Of a DNA stretch of 64,000 nt, positions 35,871 to 42,621 are shown in pieces. Below the pieces are notes generated by a model that worked only from the letters and a program-made list of their open reading frames with translations, was not told the origin of the DNA and made no database searches. Location: assembly GCA_009783885.1 (NCBI GenBank), contig WRCN01000002.1, positions 62,001-126,000 on the forward strand, written 5' to 3'. A program made the translations under genes and the position numbers. This stretch comes from Bacteroidales bacterium (GTDB lineage: Bacteria; Bacteroidota; Bacteroidia; Bacteroidales; P3). Position 1 is the stretch's first letter, and every line of letters starts with the position of its first letter.

Positions 35871-36794
35871 ATGACAAACAATTGGACTTCGATATTTGGT
35901 GAATTTACACTAAAAAAAGATGAACTGACTTTTAAGGGAAATGTTCAAGAATACGACAAAGGGCAAAAAGGGGCTGCAATTGCCAACTTAATTTGTGACC
36001 AATATTTTGGTGGTGGTAAAATAACAGCAGAAATCACATTCACAAATGTGAACTCTCCTACCGCTTGTGAGATTATCATATATTTTGACCCACAGACTAA
36101 GAATTTTGTCTCTGTTGGACTCGGCGGAGCAGGAAGTATGTATTCGATAAGGAGTTTTGCAGGAAATTGGGCTAATCATTCATTAGTAGGAGAATACAAA
36201 AATCTTAAAGCGAAAAAGTCATACAAACTTGAGGTTGAACTCAAGGGTTCGACAGTAACATTGAAAGTTGACGGAATAATCGTATCTGTTTCAAACTTAC
36301 CTTTCAATTTACCTATCAGTCAAACAGGGCTTTGGTGTCAAAGTGAAGATGACATTGTTGTTAAAAATTTCAACGTAAAGAAAGAAACGCCTAAAGCATT
36401 CGTTGTTATGCAATTTAGTTCTCCTTACAATGAACTTTATGATGATGTTATCAAAAGAGTATGCAAAGAATTTGATTTAAATGTTGTGAGAGCAGATGAA
36501 ACTTATGGTCCCGGACTAATACTTGCTGACATTATTAAACAAATCAACGAAAGTAGATTGATAATTGCTGAAATTTCGCAATCAAATCCAAATGTTTTCT
36601 ATGAGGTTGGCTATGCTCACGCTTTAAATAAACCAACAATATTAATCGCCGAAAAGACGACAAAACTTCCATTTGATGTTTCTCCATTTCGAACACTGTT
36701 TTATGAAAACACAATAGCAGGCAAACAAAAAATTGAAGATGGGTTAAAAAAACATATTGCGGCGGCATTATCTGACATAGACTGGAATGTATAG
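35871..36794 (+). CDS. lectin-like (concanavalin-type) domain fused to nucleoside deoxyribosyltransferase/TIR-like domain
   Basis: A 307-residue two-domain protein. The first part (about 1-172) is a beta-rich concanavalin-like domain (KITAEITFTN, KLEVELKGSTVTLKVDG, VVKNFNVKK). The second (about 175-307) has FVVMQFSSPYNELYDDVIKR, EISQSNPNVFYEVGYAHALN and LPFDVSPFRTLFY, the pattern of nucleoside 2-deoxyribosyltransferase-like/TIR-like domains; the acidic residue in NPNVFYEVGYA would be catalytic. Relatives act on nucleotides and some serve as NAD-cleaving effectors in phage defence. Its job here is inferred only; it sits in an accessory, AT-rich block before a toxin-antitoxin pair. Confidence 0.65.
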   Translation: MTNNWTSIFGEFTLKKDELTFKGNVQEYDKGQKGAAIANLICDQYFGGGKITAEITFTNVNSPTACEIIIYFDPQTKNFVSVGLGGAGSMYSIRSFAGNWANHSLVGEYKNLKAKKSYKLEVELKGSTVTLKVDGIIVSVSNLPFNLPISQTGLWCQSEDDIVVKNFNVKKETPKAFVVMQFSSPYNELYDDVIKRVCKEFDLNVVRADETYGPGLILADIIKQINESRLIIAEISQSNPNVFYEVGYAHALNKPTILIAEKTTKLPFDVSPFRTLFYENTIAGKQKIEDGLKKHIAAALSDIDWNV

Positions 36795-36828
36795 CTAACT
36801 AGCGGTTTGGCGCAAGCGTGGCGTTATG
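36792..36828. repeat. short dyad after the lectin/NDT-like gene, attC-like in look
   Basis: CTAACTAGCGGTTTGGCGCA followed by AGCGTGGCGTTATG lies between the stop codon and the convergent toxin gene. It has a GC-rich imperfect dyad (GCGGTTTGGCGC) between TAAC and GTTA ends, like the boxes of integron cassette sites, but it is too short and the right box (GTTATGT) departs from GTTRRRY. Confidence 0.3.
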
Positions 36829-36831
36829 TTT

Positions 36832-37164
36832 TTATAGATATTGTGCAACGGTATGATTGTTGGCGATGTGTCGCACTAAATAAAATGTATTTCCGTTTTC
36901 GTTGTATTTTGTAAAAAACGCATACCACGTGGTTTGTTTATTTTTTCTGAACGTGGCGTAGAGCATATCTTTTCCGTATTGGTCGAAATATTTGGTGGCA
37001 GGTTTATGTGGGCGTGTTGGGAGATTAGTTTCGATGTCTTTAATAAGTTCTCTCACGTATTTTTGACTGCTTTCCGAATAACTAAAATACCCCAAATTGT
37101 AAAGAGTTGGAACAAGGTCTTTGAAATATTGCCGAACTTTTGACGTAAATTGTACTTGTTTCAT
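36832..37164 (-). CDS. RelE/ParE-like toxin of a type II toxin-antitoxin pair
   Basis: A 110-residue basic protein with the small RelE/ParE-type pattern: N-terminal helices (KVRQYFKDLVPTLYNLGYF), central strands with YGKDMLYATFRKNKQTTWYAFFTKY and C-terminal YLVRHIANNHTVAQYL. It overlaps the upstream 88-residue gene by four bases, the classic antitoxin-toxin order. The likely activity is mRNA cleavage or gyrase inhibition, but the subfamily is not clear. Confidence 0.65.
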   Translation of the reverse strand: MKQVQFTSKVRQYFKDLVPTLYNLGYFSYSESSQKYVRELIKDIETNLPTRPHKPATKYFDQYGKDMLYATFRKNKQTTWYAFFTKYNENGNTFYLVRHIANNHTVAQYL

Positions 37165-37427
37165 TTCTTACTTGCAAAAAAAGTGTCCAAATCCTCGCAA
37201 ATACCTGCAATAAGTTCGTCGCCTGTAATTGCACTACGGAAGTCATCGTCGGGTTCTAAAAAAATCTGCTCTCGTCGTCTGAGTTCCTGCATTTCCCAAT
37301 CGGACATAGCCGACTCATCTTCCTCAATATAAATATTGATAGGTTTTTCTTGATAGGCTTGTCGGATTATATCTAAAATAGCAGGAGTAAGCTCTTGCGC
37401 GGATGTGAAGTGAAATGTAGTATTCAT
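37161..37427 (-). CDS. antitoxin of the RelE/ParE-like pair
   Basis: An 88-residue acidic protein (rich in E and D: EEDESAMSDWEMQELRRREQ, FLEPDDDFRSA). The N-terminal strand-helix MNTTFHFTSAQELTPAILDI suggests a small DNA-binding or dimer region and the acidic C-terminal part a toxin-wrapping tail. The ATG is set by the promoter (TATCTTTG minus strand, 37450-37457); in-frame codons further upstream run through it. First gene of the pair. Confidence 0.65.
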   Translation of the reverse strand: MNTTFHFTSAQELTPAILDIIRQAYQEKPINIYIEEDESAMSDWEMQELRRREQIFLEPDDDFRSAITGDELIAGICEDLDTFFASKK

Positions 37428-37449
37428 AATCTTTACTGTTTTGGTCTTG

Positions 37450-37457
37450 CAAAGATA
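37450..37457 (-). promoter_or_regulatory. -7 box of the toxin-antitoxin operon
   Basis: Minus-strand TATCTTTG 22 bases before the antitoxin ATG; a plus-strand TATCTTTG at 37489-37496 faces the other way toward mmcQ. Confidence 0.6.
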
Positions 37458-37589
37458 CGAAAAAATTCCAATATTTGTGTTTTTTTTGTATCTTTGTACC
37501 AAAATAATGAAGTAACTTTGGCGTAGTACAATCCTTATCTGCTTTTTGACGAGAATGGTATGTTGAAATTTTAGCCTTTTGAAAACTAT

Positions 37590-37955
37590 ATGAACATAGA
37601 AGAATTACGAAATTATTGCCTTGCAATAAAACATGCAGAAGAATGTATGCCTTTTGGAGAAGACGTGGTGGTGTATAAAATTATGAATAAAATGTTTGCA
37701 TTTTTTCAGTTAAATCCGAAAGATAACGAACATTTTGTGGTTATGAAATGCTCCCCCGAAAAAACGCTGGAATTAAGGGAAAAATACGACGGTATTACGA
37801 AAGGGTATTATGCAGGAAACAATCTGAAGTGGAATTCCGTATATATTCAAAGCGATGTTCCCGATAAGTTAATTATAGAATTGATAGAACATTCTGTTGA
37901 AGAGGTTATAAACAGTCTTTCTAAAAAGAAACAGGAAGAATACAGAGAATTATAA
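37590..37955 (+). CDS. MmcQ/YjbR family protein
   Basis: A 121-residue protein of the MmcQ/YjbR (CyaY-like fold, DNA-binding-like) family: start MNIEELRNYCLA, PFGEDVVVYKIMNKMFAFFQL, MKCSPEKTLELREKYDGI and WNSVYIQSDVPDKLIIELIEHS all match. Function is poorly known. The gene is followed after 11 bases by DUF1287. Complete length. Confidence 0.85.
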   Translation: MNIEELRNYCLAIKHAEECMPFGEDVVVYKIMNKMFAFFQLNPKDNEHFVVMKCSPEKTLELREKYDGITKGYYAGNNLKWNSVYIQSDVPDKLIIELIEHSVEEVINSLSKKKQEEYREL

Positions 37956-37966
37956 AAATAACACAA

Positions 37967-38548
37967 ATGAAAAGAATACTTTTTTTAATCGTTGGTTTAT
38001 TAGCGATAAATTCAACTTTTGGACAAACTGATTTTTTTGTACGATTGGCAGATTCAGCCTTTACGCTAACCAAGCAACAAGTTACATACGACCCGGCATA
38101 CGTTCAAATTGCTTATCCAAACGGAGATGTGCCCGCAAATACGGGAGTTTGTACAGATGTGGTGATACGCGCATACCGAAAATTAGGAATTGATTTACAA
38201 AAAGAGGTTCATGAAGACATGAAAGCGAACTTTAATAAATACCCTAAAAACTGGGGACTTTCTCGACCCGACAGAAATATAGACCACAGACGAGTTCCTA
38301 ATTTAATGGTGTTTTTTTCGAGACATGGAACCGTAAAAAACATTTCGCAAAACGCAAGCGACTATAAACCCGGAAACATCGTGTGCTGGGATTTGGGAGG
38401 AGGACTAACACACATTGGGATAGTGTCGAGAAAAAAATCAAAAGACGGGAAAAGACATCGGATTATTCACAATATTGGCGCAGGACAAGTTTTGGAAGAT
38501 TGCTTATTTAATTGGAAAATAATTGGACATTACACTTATAAGAAATAG
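37967..38548 (+). CDS. DUF1287 exported protein (NlpC/P60-like fold)
   Basis: A 193-residue protein with signal peptide (1-20, ending TFGQ). The DUF1287 pattern includes NTGVCTDVVIRAYRKLGIDL (candidate catalytic Cys) , DRNIDHRRVPNLMVFF and LTHIGIVSRKK (His), consistent with a papain-like/NlpC hydrolase in the periplasm. Substrate unknown; cell wall is likely from the fold. Co-directional with mmcQ. Confidence 0.8.
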   Translation: MKRILFLIVGLLAINSTFGQTDFFVRLADSAFTLTKQQVTYDPAYVQIAYPNGDVPANTGVCTDVVIRAYRKLGIDLQKEVHEDMKANFNKYPKNWGLSRPDRNIDHRRVPNLMVFFSRHGTVKNISQNASDYKPGNIVCWDLGGGLTHIGIVSRKKSKDGKRHRIIHNIGAGQVLEDCLFNWKIIGHYTYKK

Positions 38549-38583
38549 CAAAAAAAATATTTGTAAATTTCACTAATTTGTCG

Positions 38584-38591
38584 TATCTTTG
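38584..38591 (+). promoter_or_regulatory. -7 box of the zapB-like/zapA operon
   Basis: TATCTTTG 18 bases before the ATG of the coiled-coil gene. Confidence 0.6.
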
Positions 38592-38609
38592 CAAAACATT
38601 TCGTATCTT

Positions 38610-38897
38610 ATGGGGAATATCATTGATTTAGCAGTTGGAATTGAGCAGAACGTGCACCGTTTGCTCAAAAAACACGCTGATTTATCTCTAAAAAACAGCA
38701 CATTGGAGACAAAATGTACTGACATGGAACAAATTATTCATCACCAAAAACAAAAAATAACCGAATTAGAAAACAAAATCAACGTACTAAAAATAAGCGG
38801 AGGGTTTTCCTCCGGTAAAGATTCGACGAAAGCCAAATTGGCAATCAACGAATTGGTGCGAGAAATAGATAAGTGTATCGGACTTTTAAATCAGTAG
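38610..38897 (+). CDS. small coiled-coil protein before zapA (ZapB-like)
   Basis: A 95-residue protein. Residues about 10-60 form an uninterrupted coiled coil (LLKKHADLSLKNSTLETK, KQKITELENKINVLK) followed by a short GGFSSG linker and a second helix. It precedes zapA by nine bases and would be co-translated, so a role in Z-ring organisation is likely; I call it ZapB-like only by shape and position. The ATG is preferred to an upstream TTG that overlaps the promoter. Confidence 0.6.
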   Translation: MGNIIDLAVGIEQNVHRLLKKHADLSLKNSTLETKCTDMEQIIHHQKQKITELENKINVLKISGGFSSGKDSTKAKLAINELVREIDKCIGLLNQ

Positions 38898-38906
38898 TCA
38901 ATCATT

Positions 38907-39191
38907 ATGGAAGAGCAATCCATTACTGTAACGATAGCAGACCGCCCCTACAAACTCACCGTCAAACGTGAGGATGAGGAAATCTTTAGAGAAGCGACCA
39001 AGTTCATCAATGAGCGCTTGAAGAGTTATGCGGCGAACTTTGCGTTTAAGGATAGACAGGATTTGCTCACCATGGTTGCTCTGCAATACACCACTAATTC
39101 TTTGAGAAATGAGCGTGTTTTAGCGTTTCGCGACAAAGAATTGGAGGGGAAATTGGTAAATCTAAACCGTATGTTAGACGCCATTGTATAG
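38907..39191 (+). CDS. zapA: cell division protein ZapA
   Basis: A 94-residue protein with the ZapA N-terminal beta hairpin (SITVTIADRPYKLTVKRED) and helices (FREATKFINERLKSYAANFA, DLLTMVALQYTTNSLR) used for tetramer formation and FtsZ bundling. In many bacteria zapA is followed by the 6S RNA gene, which also seems to be the case here. Confidence 0.88.
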   Translation: MEEQSITVTIADRPYKLTVKREDEEIFREATKFINERLKSYAANFAFKDRQDLLTMVALQYTTNSLRNERVLAFRDKELEGKLVNLNRMLDAIV

Positions 39192-39235
39192 ATTTTTAAG
39201 CCCAACCTGCGTTCATTGACATACGCACTTACATC

Positions 39236-39424
39236 TCCGCACCTGAAACAATTCAGTTTGTAAACTCAACAGATTTACATTTAGGGTCAAGCTCAGATCC
39301 GGAAAAGGCGGCTACAAACCTTTGGTTTTGAACCTTGTTCAACAGTAGAACCTTGCCCGCGATGGCAGCCCTAAGAATTACTTACACGAGTTTACCAAAA
39401 CTCAAGTTCAGGTGCGGTTTTTTA
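39236..39424 (+). ncRNA. ssrS: probable 6S RNA
   Basis: Noncoding 276-base gap between zapA and rny. A perfect 11-bp closing stem pairs CCGCACCTGAA (39237-39247) with TTCAGGTGCGG (39407-39417), followed by six T residues. Inside, AGTTTGTAAACTC pairs with GAGTTTACCAAAACT, TTAGGG (39281) with CCCTAA (39369), and there are apical hairpins AAACC-TTT-GGTTT and TTGAAC-CTT-GTTCAA. Length near 185 nt, one long rod and the position after zapA fit 6S RNA, the sigma-factor-mimicking regulator of RNA polymerase. The exact 5' end is not known; an additional small hairpin lies at 39208-39227. Confidence 0.6.
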
Positions 39425-39467
39425 TTTACAGTACACAGTAAAAACCCAATTATAATATACCAAACCC

Positions 39468-40997
39468 ATGGAACCACTAACCATTATCCTACCAGCAGTA
39501 GTAACCTTAGCCCTCGGATTGGGCGTAGGACTCATCATCAACAGATCAAAATCTAAAAACGTCTTGGCGGAAGCCGAAAAAGAAGCGGAAATCCTCAAAC
39601 AACAAAAAATGTTGCAAGCCAAAGAAAAATTCTTGCAACTCAAATCCGAACACGAAAAAGAAATCAACGAGCGCAATCAGAAAGTTGTAGTTAAAGAAAA
39701 TACGATCAAACAAAAAGAGCAATCCATCAATCAAAAACTCGAAGAACTTCAACGCAAACAAAACGAAACCACTTCTCTCAAAGATAATCTGACCAAACAA
39801 ATGGAAGTTTTGGCTAAACGCCAAACGGATTTGGATGGACTTCACGGCAAACAAGTTCAAAAATTGGAAGCCATTGCTGGACTTTCCGCAGCAGAAGCCA
39901 AAAAAGAACTCGTTGAAACGCTTAAAGACGACGCAAAAACTGAAGCATTAAACCAAATTCGCGACATTGTTGAGGAAGCCAAACTTACCGCTAATAAAGA
40001 AGCCAAGAAAATTGTTATCGAAACGTTGCAACGCACGGCAACCGAGCACGCCGTGGAAAATACCGTTTCCACGTTCAACCTCGAAAACGAGGAAGTGAAA
40101 GGTCGAATTATCGGTCGCGAAGGTCGGAATATTCGTGCTTTGGAAGCATTGACGGGCGTTGAAGTCATTATTGACGATTCGCCGGATGCCATTATTTTAT
40201 CGGGATTTGATCCCGTTCGCAGAGAAGTAGCACGTTTGTCGTTGCACAAATTGGTTACGGACGGACGTATTCATCCTGCGCGTATTGAGGAAGTTGTTAC
40301 AAAAACATTCAAACAAATCGAAGCCGAAATCATGGAAACGGGCAAACGCACGTGTATTGATTTGGGAATTTTGAATTTACCAACTGAATTGGTTCGCATG
40401 GTTGGACGTATGAAATATCGCTCGTCTTATGGGCAAAATTTGTTGCAACACTCGCGCGAAACGGCGAATTTGTGTGCAACAATGGCTGCCGAATTAGGCT
40501 TAAATCCTAAACTTGCACGCCGTGCAGGACTTTTGCACGACATTGGAAAAGTTGCAGAAACCGAACCCGAATTGCCTCACGCTTTGCACGGCATGAAATT
40601 GGCTGAACGTTACAAAGAACATCCTGATATTTGCAATGCTATCGGCGCTCACCACGACGAATGTGAGATGAACAATCTGATTTCGCCTATCGTTCAAGCG
40701 TGCGACGCGATTTCAGGCGCACGTCCCGGTGCACGTCGTGAAGTTGTAGAAGCCTATATTAATCGTTTGAATAAATTGGAAGAGTTGGCACTCTCCTACC
40801 CCGGTGTTTTGAAAACATTTGCCATTCAAGCAGGTCGCGAATTACGCGTGATCGTAGGCGCAGACAAAGTTAGCGACAATGAAGCCGCACAGATTTCGTT
40901 TGATTTATCTAAAAAAATTCAGGATGAAATGACGTATCCGGGGCAGATTAAAATTACGGTTATTCGGGAAACGAGGGCAGTGAATTATGCAAAGTAA
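39468..40997 (+). CDS. rny: ribonuclease Y
   Basis: Membrane-anchored endoribonuclease of 509 residues. It has an N-terminal membrane helix (about 5-25), a long charged coiled coil (about 27-190), a KH domain ([20 protein letters not shown], about 211-230), then the HD domain with the metal ligands in [12 protein letters not shown] (about 350-361). It starts most mRNA decay in bacteria that lack RNase E. Length and motifs are standard. Confidence 0.95.
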   Translation: MEPLTIILPAVVTLALGLGVGLIINRSKSKNVLAEAEKEAEILKQQKMLQAKEKFLQLKSEHEKEINERNQKVVVKENTIKQKEQSINQKLEELQRKQNETTSLKDNLTKQMEVLAKRQTDLDGLHGKQVQKLEAIAGLSAAEAKKELVETLKDDAKTEALNQIRDIVEEAKLTANKEAKKIVIETLQRTATEHAVENTVSTFNLENEEVKGRIIGREGRNIRALEALTGVEVIIDDSPDAIILSGFDPVRREVARLSLHKLVTDGRIHPARIEEVVTKTFKQIEAEIMETGKRTCIDLGILNLPTELVRMVGRMKYRSSYGQNLLQHSRETANLCATMAAELGLNPKLARRAGLLHDIGKVAETEPELPHALHGMKLAERYKEHPDICNAIGAHHDECEMNNLISPIVQACDAISGARPGARREVVEAYINRLNKLEELALSYPGVLKTFAIQAGRELRVIVGADKVSDNEAAQISFDLSKKIQDEMTYPGQIKITVIRETRAVNYAK

Positions 40998-41018
40998 TTT
41001 AAAACTAGAGTAATAAAT

Positions 41019-41330
41019 ATGTTAAAAAATTTCACAAAATCTATCGTAATTTTTGGATTAATATTTTTTATCAGTTCTTGTGAAGGACATCGTTGGGCTG
41101 AGGGAACAATTTATGATTCTAAAACAGAAGAGCCTATTGATAGTGTGTTATGTGTAGTAAAAAATGGCAGCGATGTACAATATTCTGATAGTCTTGGAAA
41201 GTATTTGGTACATGGCCCTTTTGGCGGTTGCGTGTTTGGTTGTAAGGATGCTGTTGTTGAATTTTTCAAAACAGGTTATAAAGCGCAGACTGCCACAAAT
41301 CCCAAAAACATTTTTTTAGAAAAAGAATAA
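41019..41330 (+). CDS. small lipoprotein
   Basis: A 103-residue protein with a signal segment and lipobox FISSC (Cys near 21). The rest has GTIYDSKTEEPIDSVLCVV and SLGKYLVHGPFGG, a carboxypeptidase-regulatory-like beta pattern as in the lipoprotein at 23706. Function unknown. It ends shortly before a hairpin with T run. Confidence 0.6.
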   Translation: MLKNFTKSIVIFGLIFFISSCEGHRWAEGTIYDSKTEEPIDSVLCVVKNGSDVQYSDSLGKYLVHGPFGGCVFGCKDAVVEFFKTGYKAQTATNPKNIFLEKE

Positions 41331-41376
41331 ACAGATAATATATTTGTTAGCATTTTACAGTGACGTTGCAGTATTT

Positions 41377-41406
41377 AGGCAGGGGATTTTTTTCCTGCCT
41401 TTTTTG
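41377..41406. terminator. hairpin terminator
   Basis: AGGCAGG / CCTGCCT with a T-rich loop and a following T run. A similar GCAGGG-T7-CTGCC block is found at 49800-49820 upstream of the DUF349 gene. Confidence 0.65.
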
Positions 41407-41440
41407 TTAAAAAAATTTAACCCTTTTTAAGAATTTTTAA
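41407..41440 (+). promoter_or_regulatory. TTAA array with 10-bp period before the GIY-YIG promoter
   Basis: TTAA occurs at 41407, 41417, 41427 and 41437, exactly one helical turn apart, ending 24 bp before the -7 box TAACTTTG. The same plan is present, on the minus strand, at 44879-44932. It looks like an array of binding sites or phased A-tracts. Confidence 0.55.
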
Positions 41441-41464
41441 GTTTTTTCTTTGGTTTTTTTGTTG

Positions 41465-41472
41465 TAACTTTG
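41465..41472 (+). promoter_or_regulatory. -7 box of the GIY-YIG gene
   Basis: TAACTTTG, nine bases before the first hairpin of the GIY-YIG element, so transcription would begin at the hairpin and give a leader of about 150 nt with three stem-loops. Confidence 0.6.
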
Positions 41473-41481
41473 TACTCGCAT

Positions 41482-42012
41482 GTTCCCTTCGGCTCCGCTC
41501 AGGGAACGTGGCGGTTTGATCAGGGAACGGACAGCGCGGTGGCTGAGCGGAGTCGAAGCCATCGCTACACATCACGTTCGTTTCGACTCCGCTCAACGAA
41601 CGAAATCGAAGCGAACGAATAACAAAACCATTATGAAAGGATACATGTATATTTTAGAATGTGCTACCGGACACTATTACACAGGTAGCACAAACAATTT
41701 AGAACGCAGATTGGCAGAACATCAAAACTGCGAAGGTGCTAATTTTACAAAAAAATACTTGCCTGTAAAGTTGGTATATTTTGAAGAGTTTCAAAGAATA
41801 GATCATGCTTTTTATAGAGAAAAGCAAGTACAAGGTTGGAGTAGAAAGAAAAAAGAAGCGTTGATAAATGGAACACTTGAAAAGTTGTACGAATTATCGG
41901 AGTGTATGAATGAGAGTCATTGCAAAAACGTTCCTTGTTCCCTGACCACTACCCCACGTTCCCTGAGCGGAGTCGAAGGGAACAACGGTGGCTTCGACTC
42001 CGCTCAGCCACC
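41482..42012. mobile_element. GIY-YIG nuclease gene enclosed by hairpin repeats
   Basis: Left: hairpins GTTCCCT...AGGGAAC (41482-41507), GGTGGC...GCCA (41539-41562) and CGTTCG...CGAACG (41575-41602). Right: GTTCCCT...AGGGAAC (41958-41983) and GGTGGC...GCCACC (41987-42012). The 30 bases 41482-41511 match 41954-41983 in reverse complement at 29 positions; 41539-41562 matches the complement of 41989-42012 exactly. All hairpins contain TTCGACTCCGCTCA (or TTCGGCTCCGCTC) or its complement within different arms. Confidence 0.65.
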
Positions 42013-42088
42013 AGCAAAAATTACGCAAAATAAGGTCTCAACTTCTCCGCAAACCATTCCGGACAACGACAAGGCTTCATCGTCGTAG
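41633..42088 (+). CDS. GIY-YIG nuclease with repeat-encoded C-terminal tail
   Basis: A 151-residue protein. Residues 1-95 form a small GIY-YIG nuclease of the UPF0213 type: YMYILE (the GIY strand), YYTGSTNNLERRLAEH (the YIG strand and the conserved Arg), and YREKQVQGWSRKKKEALI (the catalytic Glu helix). From about residue 100 the frame runs into the right-hand hairpins and encodes CSLTTTPRSLSGVEGNNGGF and then FDSAQPP before a stop 67 bases inside the convergent thioesterase gene. The ATG is chosen because earlier in-frame codons are inside the left hairpins. It may cut DNA hairpins or repeat ends, but this is inferred from position only. Confidence 0.8.
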   Translation: MKGYMYILECATGHYYTGSTNNLERRLAEHQNCEGANFTKKYLPVKLVYFEEFQRIDHAFYREKQVQGWSRKKKEALINGTLEKLYELSECMNESHCKNVPCSLTTTPRSLSGVEGNNGGFDSAQPPAKITQNKVSTSPQTIPDNDKASSS

Positions 42089-42428
42089 AATCTACAAACA
42101 CAAGCACTGTCATTCCTTTATTCAAAAGTTCACCTTGCTCATTGTAAATTTCGTAACGGTGTAATAATTTTGTTGTAGGCATTTCTACCAACCACATTTT
42201 TATGGTCAGCAATTCATCGTAACGTGCAGGTCTTTTATATTCGATATGCATTTCTCGACAAGGTAGCATTACACCGCGCTGTTCCATTTCGGGATACGAC
42301 GTTCCGAGACCGCGCATACTTTCATTTCGCACCACTTCGTAATACGCAGGGTAGTTACCATAATAAACATAACCCATTTGATCGGTTTCGCCGTATCGAG
42401 GTCTAAGTTGAGTTTCAAAACTATACAT
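42021..42428 (-). CDS. acyl-CoA thioesterase, YbgC/FadM-type hotdog protein
   Basis: A 135-residue 4-hydroxybenzoyl-CoA-thioesterase-like protein: RPRYGETDQMGYVYYGNY (catalytic Asp in ETDQMGYVYY), then the EVVRNESMRGLG helix typical of the hotdog fold. Probably hydrolyses acyl-CoA thioesters in the cytoplasm. Its 3' end is overlapped by the extended GIY-YIG frame. Confidence 0.88.
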   Translation of the reverse strand: MYSFETQLRPRYGETDQMGYVYYGNYPAYYEVVRNESMRGLGTSYPEMEQRGVMLPCREMHIEYKRPARYDELLTIKMWLVEMPTTKLLHRYEIYNEQGELLNKGMTVLVFVDSTTMKPCRCPEWFAEKLRPYFA

Positions 42429-42512
42429 AATGTAGAAAATTTTGGCGCTAATTTACGAAAAACTTTTTGAAAAAACAAGTGGAAAACATTTTTTTTTTCA
42501 GAAATTTTTTCA

Positions 42513-42520
42513 CATCTTTG
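42513..42520 (+). promoter_or_regulatory. putative -7 box of dnaA
   Basis: CATCTTTG, one change from TATCTTTG, about 100 bases before the dnaA ATG. No cluster of DnaA boxes (TTATCCACA) is seen in this gap. Confidence 0.45.
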
Positions 42521-42621
42521 CAGTACCAAATTAACAACAACCACTTGCCCTATTTTTCAGTAATAATCAGGTGTTTAGAGAATGGAAAGAAAAAACAATT
42601 AACAAAGAATTGTGTAAAAGC

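Noticed and set aside
35871-37427. Complete multi-gene phage-defence island
   Set aside because: Only one possible effector and a toxin-antitoxin pair are present; no sensor, nuclease or cyclase partner was found nearby.
42429-42621. Replication origin next to dnaA
   Set aside because: No DnaA-box cluster or AT-rich 13-mer array was found; only a promoter-like box is visible.
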